From the NCBI GenBank assembly GCA_937906165.1, contig CALCYA010000046.1, forward strand, positions 1 to 5,026: a stretch of 5,026 bases of DNA. The letters run 5' to 3'. Both the position numbers and the translations under genes were made by a program. Positions 1 through 5,026 of this stretch are shown here, one piece after another (within the stretch, counting starts at the first letter, position 1; each line of letters opens with the position of its first letter). The stretch comes from an uncultured Bacteroidales bacterium (GTDB lineage: Bacteria > Bacteroidota > Bacteroidia > Bacteroidales > Bacteroidaceae). The notes under the pieces are model-generated. The model saw only the letters and a program-made list of their open reading frames with translations. It was not told where the DNA came from and did no database searches.

Positions 1-36
1 AAGTATTGGTAATACAATAATTACCATTGATAATTG

Positions 37-79
37 ACACAAATTCCTCCAGCGACACCGTCGCTGGAGGAATTTGTGT
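37..79. repeat. Perfect 20-bp inverted repeat with 3-nt loop, possible bidirectional terminator
   Basis: Positions 37-56 are the exact reverse complement of positions 60-79, separated only by ACC. The core of the stem is GC-rich (CTCCAGCGAC paired with GTCGCTGGAG) and its base is A/T-rich (AAATT paired with AATTT). Two further G-U pairs are possible outside it in RNA. Because it is symmetric it would form on either strand. A strong stem with an A/U-rich foot fits a bidirectional terminator between genes, but no T tract follows the stem on either side. A protein-binding palindrome or the end of a small mobile repeat is an alternative. The palindrome itself is certain; the function is inferred. 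Confidence 0.6.
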
Positions 80-169
80 TGTATGGGACCATTTAATGTC
101 AATTATTGTGGAACTGCATGTGAAGACAATCTTTATTTACACAAAATTATGGATAGTCCCTATAAGTTT

Positions 170-221
170 ATGCAGACGAAAGAAAATTATCATCATTATC
201 TTTTCGTCTGCATTTCTTTTT
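170..221 (+). terminator. Candidate intrinsic terminator, plus strand
   Basis: Positions 170-181 (ATGCAGACGAAA) are perfectly complementary to 202-213 (TTTCGTCTGCAT), giving a 12-bp stem with a 20-nt AT-rich loop. The tail at 214-221 reads TTCTTTTT. A stem followed by a U-rich run is the classic shape of a rho-independent terminator, pointing rightward. It could end a gene lying left of the window. The large loop and the interrupted U tract make it moderate rather than strong. It could instead be a leader hairpin for the gene at 387 if transcription starts upstream of it. Confidence 0.5.
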
Positions 222-230
222 GTACCTTTG
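202..230 (+). promoter_or_regulatory. Candidate Bacteroidota-type promoter upstream of the propeller gene
   Basis: TACCTTTG at 223-230 matches the Bacteroidota primary sigma -7 consensus TAnnTTTG at every fixed position. The -33 element is poor: TTTC at 202-205 with a 17-bp spacer is the best candidate near the expected distance. The start of transcription would fall near 236-238, leaving a leader of about 150 nt before the ATG at 387. It overlaps the terminator hairpin just upstream, an economical arrangement in which one unit ends and the next begins. Chance matches to this box are common in AT-rich DNA, so confidence is low. Confidence 0.3.
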
Positions 231-386
231 TTCCATCAAGAGTTATCACATTGAAGCATATCAATGAAGAACTCAGAAATACGAACGGTTGCTATCTCGT
301 TACCCAATTTCCATGCAACCCGAATAACCGTTTAATTCTAAGATAATTGCAAATTCTGCGATTTTTTCCAATAAAAAGCAATCGTT

Positions 387-1214
387 ATGAAAACATTTTC
401 TTTAATAGTGTGTATGGTCATGTCATTTTCTATGACACTGATGGCACAGAATCCGTTTAAAACCGAAGGTGATGTAATTATTGACTTCAATATATCTCCC
501 AATGGCAAAATGATGGTCTATAAGGAACGGACTGCTGATGGTGCCATAAATATAAAGTTCAAGGAGTTGAAAACAGGTAAAGTTTCTTCGCTCATCAGTA
601 TGAAACTAAAATGGAGTGATATGAAGGAAATTTATTCAGGAGTAGATTTTCTTACGAACAATGAAATAATCTACGCTAAGGGCGAGAAAATGGTTTCATT
701 CAACCTCAAGAACAAGAAAAGAAGAGATTTGGCTCAACTTCCGGACATCTTAGGCTATATCAAAGCATTGGATAATGGTAAGGGTGTTTATTTTACTGAT
801 GATCTAAAGCTTTATTATTTGTCAATAAAAGAAAGACGTGTTTCAGAAATCAATAAAATAGGCCTTGGGGTATTGTCTATGAGTGTTGACGAAGATGATC
901 GTCTTTTATATACAATAGGAAAGCAAGTGTTCTGCTTGGATAAAGCAGGCAATGAAGTGGAGGAGATTACTTCTGAAATAGCTAAACTCGTAGTCAACCC
1001 CTACTTGATTGAAGCGACTGGCTCTAAAAACAGTTTTATTGTTGCAGGCAAGGAAGGTATATTCAAAGTTGATATATCCAAAGGCCAATCCATAAAACTA
1101 ACAGACAATGAGAAAGAGAATCCGGTAACAAAGATACGTTTGACACCTAATGGCAAGATTCTCTATTATCAGAGGAATCTTGACTATAATAAAATAAGTG
1201 CGTTGGAATTATAG
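387..1214 (+). CDS. Secreted TolB/WD40-like beta-propeller protein, function unknown
   Basis: Encodes 275 residues. Residues 1-20 form a signal peptide (MKT, then a hydrophobic run) with a likely signal peptidase I site after LMA-20, before QNPF. There is no lipobox cysteine, so a periplasmic or exported soluble protein is expected. The mature part is almost all beta-strand-like, with recurring units of about 40 residues. The first (ISPNGKMMVY, 36-45) and last (LTPNGKILYY, 252-261) carry the SPDGK-type turn typical of TolB and PD40 propeller blades. Between them, units such as NNEIIYAKGEKMVSFNL and DRLLYTIGKQVFCLD suggest five to six blades. It resembles the propeller part of S9 peptidases, but no peptidase domain follows. 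No enzyme motif is visible. The ATG at 387 is chosen because it opens the signal peptide; there is no Shine-Dalgarno sequence, as usual in this phylum. It is clearly more AT-rich than the operon next to it and has no functional link to thiamine that I can see. Confidence 0.8.
   Translation: MKTFSLIVCMVMSFSMTLMAQNPFKTEGDVIIDFNISPNGKMMVYKERTADGAINIKFKELKTGKVSSLISMKLKWSDMKEIYSGVDFLTNNEIIYAKGEKMVSFNLKNKKRRDLAQLPDILGYIKALDNGKGVYFTDDLKLYYLSIKERRVSEINKIGLGVLSMSVDEDDRLLYTIGKQVFCLDKAGNEVEEITSEIAKLVVNPYLIEATGSKNSFIVAGKEGIFKVDISKGQSIKLTDNEKENPVTKIRLTPNGKILYYQRNLDYNKISALEL
1155..1181. other. Hairpin inside the 3' end of the propeller gene, facing the thiamine operon end
   Basis: Positions 1155-1164 pair with 1171-1181 over 10 bp with one bulged G (1175) and a 6-nt loop. 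An alternative, mutually exclusive 8-bp stem joins 1115-1122 (AGAGAATC) to 1157-1164 (GATTCTCT). On the minus strand that alternative is followed by a pyrimidine-rich run (CTTTCTC). Both lie 40-110 nt past the stop codon of the thiamine pyrophosphokinase gene, where its transcript should end. No clean U tract is present, so a terminator or mRNA-end role is only a suggestion. The pairing could also be a by-product of coding sequence. Confidence 0.3.
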
Positions 1215-1223
1215 ATACACACA

Positions 1224-1850
1224 TCAGTAGTTCAAGAACAGCAGATACTCTCCTTCGGCGTTTATGGTAAAGCTCTCTCCTGTGCACTCATTGAGGGTGC
1301 CTTGCCACCAGTTGGTGAAGTCGTAGATGGGGTAGAGCAGGCCTTCGGAGCTGAGCTCCTTGGCGGTGAAGTTGAATATTGACACTTGCTGTCCTTTACG
1401 GCATTTGAGGATGGTGTTGCCGTTGCAGGGGATGAACACGCCATGGTCGGTGAAGGAGCGCACGTGGGCCCCTGCGCGGGCGTACTCTATGAGCAGGCTG
1501 ATGTTGCCTAAGGTGTGGTCCTCGCGGCGGCCGGTAGCACCCACAATGGCAATGTGCTTCATCCCTCTCTCCATCAGGTAACGCACGGCTTTTGTCTGGT
1601 CGTTTGTCTCCTGTTCGGCAATGCAGTGTAATATGGCTGCGTACTTGGCGCGGTTGAAGGCGCTTATGGAGTCGCCGTCGCCCACAATGGCGTGGGGTAC
1701 GCGGCCGGTGGCTATGTAGCGGTCGGCAGCGCCGTCGCAACACACCACGTAGGGCGCATTGTGCAGCACTTCAAGCGGCTGTGGGGCTGTGGGGTAGTCG
1801 CCTCCGGCAACCACTACGGCATCGAACGGTATATCGTAAATATCACTCAT
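1224..1850 (-). CDS. thiN: Thiamine pyrophosphokinase
   Basis: Transfers pyrophosphate from ATP to thiamine, giving thiamine pyrophosphate and AMP in the cytoplasm. It is the trapping step of thiamine salvage. The 208 residues match the usual length of the family. Family motifs appear in order: CDGAADRY (38-45), VGDGDS (56-61), the ETNDQTKA segment (81-88) and GATGRREDHTLGN (104-116) in the N-terminal catalytic domain. A beta-rich C-terminal thiamine-binding domain follows, from about 140, with SSEGLLYPIYDF (167-178). Where many family members have D-x-T-D, this one reads D-Q-T-K. I believe that is normal for Bacteroidota members, but I cannot confirm it here. The ATG at 1848-1850 lies within the last codons of the transporter gene (ATGAGTGA overlap, 8 nt), implying translational coupling. 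It is the last gene of the riboswitch-controlled operon and ends 9 bp from the convergent propeller gene. In Bacteroides the equivalent gene is also called tnr3. Confidence 0.95.
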   Translation of the reverse strand: MSDIYDIPFDAVVVAGGDYPTAPQPLEVLHNAPYVVCCDGAADRYIATGRVPHAIVGDGDSISAFNRAKYAAILHCIAEQETNDQTKAVRYLMERGMKHIAIVGATGRREDHTLGNISLLIEYARAGAHVRSFTDHGVFIPCNGNTILKCRKGQQVSIFNFTAKELSSEGLLYPIYDFTNWWQGTLNECTGESFTINAEGEYLLFLNY

Positions 1851-2418
1851 TGGGCATCATCCTTTTCCATTTGTAGTAGCCAAAGATAGCGATTATGGCG
1901 TAAACGGCATAGAGTACGGCGGTAAAATAAAGCTCTTTATATACATAAAGGGCACTGCTGGCTACATCGACGATGCACCATACCCACCACTGCTCGACAT
2001 ACTTGCGGGCGAGCATCCACATTCCTACAATGCTCAGCGCGGTGGTGAACGAGTCAGCCCAGGGTACGGTGCTGTCGGTGTAGTTTATAAGCAGCCATGC
2101 TATGGCTATCTGGGCTATCAGGTAGGCTACAGCAATCTTTGCCCACGCTCCGCGTGGGGTGTAGCTTATGGGCAGCTCCTGCTCTGTGGTTTTCTTCTTG
2201 CCTGTGAGGGTGAATCCTGTCTTCCACGCGAACCAGCCGTAGAGGGCTATGAGCAGGTAGTATATGTTTATGCCGAAGTCGGCATAGAGGCCTGCATCGT
2301 AGTATACGAATATGTATATCGCAGGCATGATGATGCCTGCTACCCACAGGTAGATGTTCGCGCGGTATTCCAACCACAGATAGATGATTCCTGTAATGAC
2401 TCCTAATAGTTCAAGCAT
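1843..2418 (-). CDS. pnuT: PnuC-family thiamine transporter (PnuT)
   Basis: An inner-membrane protein of 191 residues, the usual size for the PnuC family of vitamin facilitators, whose members let an unphosphorylated vitamin equilibrate across the membrane and rely on a kinase to trap it. About seven hydrophobic segments can be placed: 3-17, 22-40, 47-65, 92-112, 123-138, 144-160 and 165-182. The family motifs YGWFAW (60-65), ADSFTTALSIVGMWMLARKYVE (within 121-142, central positions) and WWVWCIVD (144-151, containing WxxW) are present. A lysine-rich loop at 73-76 is likely cytoplasmic. Sequence alone would not separate nicotinamide riboside (PnuC) from thiamine (PnuT). The assignment to thiamine rests on the TPP riboswitch and the thiamine pyrophosphokinase gene that it overlaps. 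The gene starts 21 nt after the receptor stop codon, with no promoter visible between them. Confidence 0.92.
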   Translation of the reverse strand: MLELLGVITGIIYLWLEYRANIYLWVAGIIMPAIYIFVYYDAGLYADFGINIYYLLIALYGWFAWKTGFTLTGKKKTTEQELPISYTPRGAWAKIAVAYLIAQIAIAWLLINYTDSTVPWADSFTTALSIVGMWMLARKYVEQWWVWCIVDVASSALYVYKELYFTAVLYAVYAIIAIFGYYKWKRMMPNE

Positions 2419-2439
2419 GGCGGTGTTGTGTGTGTTCCG

Positions 2440-4671
2440 TTATAATTCAATATTCACATGTCCCATGAAGTGTATTCCGGCCTGCGCGGCGTAGCCTGCA
2501 TAGTTGTAGCGGTGGCGGGTGCCGTCGGCATCGGTGTAGTAACCGCTGCCGGCATAGCCGTTGTTCTCGTACTCTTCGTCGAAGAGGTTGTATATTGTCA
2601 CTCCTGCGGTGATGCTCTTGGTGTGAGGCAACTTGAAGGTGTATGCCAGGCGCAGGTTGCTCACGAAGTAGGCATCGAGGCGGTGCTCTTCCTGGTCGCT
2701 GTTGCTCATGTACTGTTTGCCTACATACTGTGACTGCAACGATGCCTCAAGACCGTGCCAGCTGTAGGCAAAGGTGTTGCTGGCGATGATGTCGGGCGAG
2801 AAGGAGAGGCGTGTCTCGCCGTGGTTTATCTCCCAACGCTCGTAGGTGTCATCGTCGTACAGCACCTCGGTGAACTCCTTGATGCGGTTGCGGCTGAAGG
2901 TGGCATTGGCATCCCAACGGAAGCCGCAGGGGAGTGTTATGCCTGCCATGAGCTCTATGCCGGCGCGGTAGCTGCGCGGTATATTGGCTGCCAAGGGTTC
3001 GCCAATCTCGTTGAGCTCGCCTGTGAGTACCAACTGGTCCTTGTAGTCCATGAAATAGATGTTGGCACCGGCGTGCAGCCAACGGTTGCCGAAGGTGTAA
3101 CCCAGCTCATAGTCAATGAGGCGTTCGGCTGTGGGGCGCTCGTGGAGCTTGCCGTCGGTGTAGTTGTTGCGGGTGGGCTCCTTGTGTGCCACGGCTACCG
3201 ATGCAAAGAGACGGTTGTTCCTGTCTATCTGCCATGACAATCCTGCCTTGGGGTTGAAAAAGCTGAACTCCTCGTCAATGGCAAGCTGTTGCAGCGCACC
3301 TGTGGCGTCGTTCCACTTGTCGTTGTGTCCGTCTATCTTGTAACGTATGTAACGGTACTGCATGTCGGCATATAGGTTGAGGCCGTCAGCGATGCGGTAG
3401 TCACCCTTGAGGTAGATGTTGGCATCGTTCTTGGCACCGTTGTTGCGGTAGTACTCATGGTCGGGGGTGAGCTCTCCTATGTACTCCTTTACCCACAGCA
3501 CCTTGCCGAAATGCTTGCCGAAGTAACGGTTTGCAGCTCCACCCAACGAGGCGCTGAGCCTGTCGTCCTTGTAGTTCAGTGAGAATACCGCTCCGCCAAA
3601 GTGGTTGTCCATGGCTTTCTTGCGCACGAGGTCGCTCTTCTTCACCTCGCTGCCGTCAATGGTGAAGGGCTGCAGGGCATACTCCACAAGCTTGCGTCCG
3701 CTCTTGTACTCCTGATAGTATCCGTCGCCCTTGGTGTAGTGCGCTCCTGCATTGAGGCTCCAGCGGTTGTCGAAATGGTGGTCTACAAGCAACTGGTAGT
3801 TCTGCTGACGGTAGTTGTCGGTCTGGTTGTCATAGTAGTGCGCCTTGCCGTCGGCGTCGGTGTACATGTATCCGCAGCTGTTGTAACGGCGGCCGTACTG
3901 CTGCATCTCCTCCTTGCTTGCATAGTTCCATGCATGGTATGTCTCTTCTTCGCCGGCAAATGTTATAAGGCGCACGCTGGTGTTGTTGCCGTAGTAGGCG
4001 CCTTGCAGATAGTATGATTGCAGGCTTGTGCTTGCCCGGTCAATGTAACCGTCGCTGCCTATGTCCGACAGCCTCAGGTCAACGGCCCAATGGTCGCGTA
4101 TGATGCCTGTTCCTGCACGCAGGGTCTCCTTGTGTGTTCCGAACGAGCCTGCCGAGCCGCTGAAGCCGGCGTAAGGCTGTGTGTTGAAGGCGCTCGTCTG
4201 CATGTTGATGCTTGCGCCGAAGGCTCCTGCACCGTTGGTGGATGTTCCCACGCCACGTTGTATCTGTATGTCGTTCACTGATGATGCAAGGTCGGGGAGG
4301 TTTACCCAGAATACGTTGTGGCTCTCGGCATCATTCACCGGTATGCCGTTGGCTGTGACGTTGATGCGTGTGCCGTCGGTGCCGCGTATGCGCAGGCTGG
4401 TGTAGCCTATTCCTGCTCCGGCGTCGCTGGTGGCGACAGCACTCGGGGTCATCGATACAAGGTAGGGAAGGTCTACTCCCGTGTTGCCCTTGTTGAGTTC
4501 CTCACGGCCTATGTTGGTATAGGCTACGGGCGTTGTCTTTGTCGCGCGTATCGACATTATCTCCACTTCCTGCAGGTTTGTGTGCAGGCTGTCACTCTCT
4601 GCCTCCTGTGCGAATAGCGCGGAGGGTAGGGCTGCCGCAATGAGGCAACCGAGCAATGTTCTTCTTTTCAT
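2440..4671 (-). CDS. TonB-dependent outer-membrane receptor, probable thiamine receptor (OMthi type)
   Basis: Encodes 743 residues. Residues 1-21 are a signal peptide ending ALFA-Q. A short stretch at about 33-42 (NLQEVEIMSI) is a plausible TonB box. The plug domain runs from about 45 to 160, with SLRIRGTDGTRINVTANGIP (92-111) and the closing RGVGTSTNGAGAFGASINMQ segment (139-158). The rest is a large beta-barrel with many alternating aromatic strands. Near the end is NLFDEEYENNGYAGSGYYTD, a typical last-strands signature of such receptors. The final residue is Leu rather than the common Phe. There is no N-terminal carboxypeptidase-regulatory-like domain and no SusD partner, so this is not a SusC glycan receptor. 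Being the first gene after the TPP riboswitch, before pnuT and thiN, makes thiamine or a thiamine derivative the likely cargo. The ATG at 4671 is the only start that supplies the signal peptide; no Shine-Dalgarno sequence precedes it. Confidence 0.93.
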   Translation of the reverse strand: MKRRTLLGCLIAAALPSALFAQEAESDSLHTNLQEVEIMSIRATKTTPVAYTNIGREELNKGNTGVDLPYLVSMTPSAVATSDAGAGIGYTSLRIRGTDGTRINVTANGIPVNDAESHNVFWVNLPDLASSVNDIQIQRGVGTSTNGAGAFGASINMQTSAFNTQPYAGFSGSAGSFGTHKETLRAGTGIIRDHWAVDLRLSDIGSDGYIDRASTSLQSYYLQGAYYGNNTSVRLITFAGEEETYHAWNYASKEEMQQYGRRYNSCGYMYTDADGKAHYYDNQTDNYRQQNYQLLVDHHFDNRWSLNAGAHYTKGDGYYQEYKSGRKLVEYALQPFTIDGSEVKKSDLVRKKAMDNHFGGAVFSLNYKDDRLSASLGGAANRYFGKHFGKVLWVKEYIGELTPDHEYYRNNGAKNDANIYLKGDYRIADGLNLYADMQYRYIRYKIDGHNDKWNDATGALQQLAIDEEFSFFNPKAGLSWQIDRNNRLFASVAVAHKEPTRNNYTDGKLHERPTAERLIDYELGYTFGNRWLHAGANIYFMDYKDQLVLTGELNEIGEPLAANIPRSYRAGIELMAGITLPCGFRWDANATFSRNRIKEFTEVLYDDDTYERWEINHGETRLSFSPDIIASNTFAYSWHGLEASLQSQYVGKQYMSNSDQEEHRLDAYFVSNLRLAYTFKLPHTKSITAGVTIYNLFDEEYENNGYAGSGYYTDADGTRHRYNYAGYAAQAGIHFMGHVNIEL

Positions 4672-4707
4672 TGCAATTCCAATAATTTGTGGAGCAGGGT
4701 AGTATGT

Positions 4708-4757
4708 AAAAAAAAGAAATCCTCCATGCTCCGTGGTTAAACAGAAAATGGGGATTT
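4708..4757 (-). terminator. Intrinsic terminator of the TPP riboswitch expression platform
   Basis: In the minus-strand RNA the arm AAAUCCCCAU (4757-4748) pairs with AUGGAGGAUUU (4727-4717): 10 bp with a single bulged A and a 20-nt loop. One C and then eight consecutive U follow (4715-4708). This sits between the aptamer and the receptor ATG at 4671, exactly where a transcriptional riboswitch needs its off-switch. TPP binding would be expected to favour it. The loop (GUUUAACCACGGAGC region) also contains GGAGCA, which can pair with UGCUCC at 4697-4692 downstream; that alternative would disturb the base of the terminator arm and is only a possibility. Confidence 0.8.
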
Positions 4758-4765
4758 TCCTGTAC

Positions 4766-4793
4766 GCTTATACTATTGGAATGTGATATAAGC
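4766..4793 (-). other. Short hairpin between aptamer and terminator
   Basis: In the minus-strand RNA, GCUUAUA (4793-4787) pairs perfectly with UAUAAGC (4772-4766), leaving a 14-nt loop, with one more possible G-U pair inside. The 5' arm begins immediately after the last conserved aptamer bases, where the 3' strand of helix P1 would normally lie. It could therefore compete with P1 closure and act as the ligand-free alternative structure. This is an inference from position; no direct pairing with the terminator arms was found. Confidence 0.4.
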
Positions 4794-4925
4794 TCCTCCC
4801 TACGCCGGCATTACCCGGATCAGGTTCTTGGGTATGATCTCAGCCTCTGTACCGCAAGCACTGCCTATTGGTGTCGTGTGACTCCTCGTTGGCACGCCTT
4901 GCTGACAAGTTTAGGCACCCCGTTG
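4794..4925 (-). promoter_or_regulatory. TPP riboswitch (THI element)
   Basis: The minus-strand RNA contains the conserved blocks of the TPP aptamer in order: GGGGUGCC (4921-4914), GCUGAGA (4844-4838), UACCC then AACCUGAUCCGGGUAAUGCC (from 4835 to 4807), and GCGUAGGGA (4805-4797). The first two hold the pyrimidine-sensing P2-P3 arm; the latter form the P4-P5 pyrophosphate-sensing arm. The variable P3 side is long, about 69 nt (4913-4845), and can fold as an extended arm: CCU/AGG at its base, then GCAAG/CUUGC (4902-4898 with 4858-4854) and UGCC/GGCA (4894-4891 with 4865-4862). Helix P1 looks weak, since the bases flanking GGGGUG (CAAC) and GUAGGGA (GGAG) hardly pair. It controls the receptor-pnuT-thiN operon, probably by transcription termination. 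Confidence 0.95.
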
Positions 4926-4938
4926 TTGAAATCTGCCG

Positions 4939-4968
4939 CGAAGGTAGTAAAAGGAAATAAAAAACAAA
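4939..4968 (-). promoter_or_regulatory. Promoter of the thiamine uptake operon
   Basis: Read on the minus strand, TTTG (4968-4965) is followed by an 18-bp T-rich spacer and TACCTTCG (4946-4939). This is the Bacteroidota -33/-7 architecture (TTTG, about 19 bp, TAnnTTTG), with one mismatch in the -7 box. Transcription would begin near 4931-4933, only a few bases before the aptamer, so almost the whole leader is riboswitch. Its position just upstream of the TPP element supports the call. The start point is estimated, not seen. Confidence 0.65.
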
Positions 4969-4991
4969 AATTTTTTAGTAATAATATAGAT

Positions 4992-5025
4992 GTTGTCCAA
5001 AACGTATCATGTCATTCTATATTTG
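4992..5025 (+). promoter_or_regulatory. Candidate divergent promoter for a gene beyond the right edge
   Basis: TATATTTG at 5018-5025, followed by C, matches the Bacteroidota -7 box TAnnTTTG exactly. GTTG at 4992-4995 is a partial -33 element with a 22-bp spacer, slightly long. It points rightward, away from the thiamine operon, with about 50 bp between the two -7/-33 sets. The gene it would serve lies outside the window, so this rests on the motif alone. Confidence 0.4.
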
Positions 5026-5026
5026 C

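Larger units (their letters stand above)
1..386. other. AT-rich intergenic region, no convincing gene
   Basis: I see no gene here. Two overlapping plus-strand open frames (27-254 and 74-346) run through it, but they are low in complexity, start inside or next to a perfect palindrome, and show no domain, signal peptide or family resemblance, so I treat them as chance frames. What the stretch does hold is structure: a weak AT-rich 7-bp stem (7-13 with 20-26), a perfect 20-bp inverted repeat (37-79), a 12-bp hairpin with a T-rich tail (170-221), and an exact match to the Bacteroidota -7 promoter box (223-230). Together these fit the end of an upstream transcription unit followed by the leader of the gene at 387. 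No tRNA, rRNA or insertion-sequence end was recognised. Confidence 0.6.

Noticed and set aside
37..79. Start of a CRISPR array or an insertion-sequence terminal repeat
   Set aside because: There is a single palindrome with no spaced repeats, no transposase and no second copy in the window.
27..346. Two overlapping open frames of 75 and 90 codons in the left intergenic region
   Set aside because: They cover the palindrome and terminator hairpin, lack any recognisable domain or leader, and have composition typical of chance frames.
387..1214. S9 family peptidase
   Set aside because: Only the propeller-like part is present; no alpha/beta-hydrolase domain or catalytic Ser, Asp and His motifs follow before the stop codon.
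1843..2418. Nicotinamide riboside transporter PnuC
   Set aside because: The fold is shared, but the TPP riboswitch and the overlapping thiamine pyrophosphokinase gene point to thiamine.
2458..4617. Long plus-strand open frames opposite the receptor gene (such as 2755-3237 and 3601-4017)
   Set aside because: They are antisense shadows of the 743-residue receptor, rich in Val and Ala from reverse-complemented codons, with no domain or start context.
2440..4671. SusC-type glycan receptor of a polysaccharide utilisation locus
   Set aside because: No SusD partner, no N-terminal carboxypeptidase-regulatory-like domain, shorter than SusC proteins, and preceded by a TPP riboswitch.

Overview
The window looks like a chromosomal segment of a Bacteroidota (Bacteroidales) gut-type bacterium. 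The evidence is the Bacteroides-style promoter boxes (TAnnTTTG at -7 with TTTG near -33), the lack of Shine-Dalgarno sequences, the secreted-protein leaders ending in A-Q, and the gene set itself: a TonB-dependent receptor, a PnuC-type transporter and a thiamine pyrophosphokinase behind a TPP riboswitch. Family or genus cannot be resolved from the sequence alone.

Layout. Positions 1-386 hold no convincing gene. They contain a perfect 20-bp inverted repeat (37-79), a terminator-like hairpin with a T-rich tail (170-221) and a possible promoter box (223-230). Positions 387-1214 (+) encode an AT-rich, orphan, secreted protein of 275 residues that looks like a small TolB/WD40-like beta-propeller. 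Only 9 bp beyond its stop codon lies the end of a convergent three-gene operon on the minus strand. Read in its own direction from the right, that operon has a promoter (about 4968-4939), a TPP riboswitch aptamer (about 4925-4794), a short hairpin (4793-4766), an intrinsic terminator with eight U (4757-4708), an outer-membrane TonB-dependent receptor (4671-2440), a PnuT-type inner-membrane transporter (2418-1843) and thiamine pyrophosphokinase (1850-1224). The last two overlap by 8 nt. At the right edge an exact TAnnTTTG box (5018-5025, +) suggests a divergent gene beyond the window.

How the genes work together. This is a complete thiamine salvage route. The receptor would carry thiamine (or a derivative) across the outer membrane using TonB energy, PnuT would let it cross the inner membrane by facilitated diffusion, and the kinase would trap it as thiamine pyrophosphate. 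When TPP is plentiful it should bind the leader aptamer and favour the terminator before the receptor start codon, closing the feedback loop. This type of operon is already described in Bacteroidota, so I do not present it as a new system. The less explained parts are the AT-rich left third with its orphan propeller protein, the strong palindrome, the very tight convergent junction with hairpins embedded in a coding end, and details of the riboswitch (weak P1, long variable arm, no obvious antiterminator).
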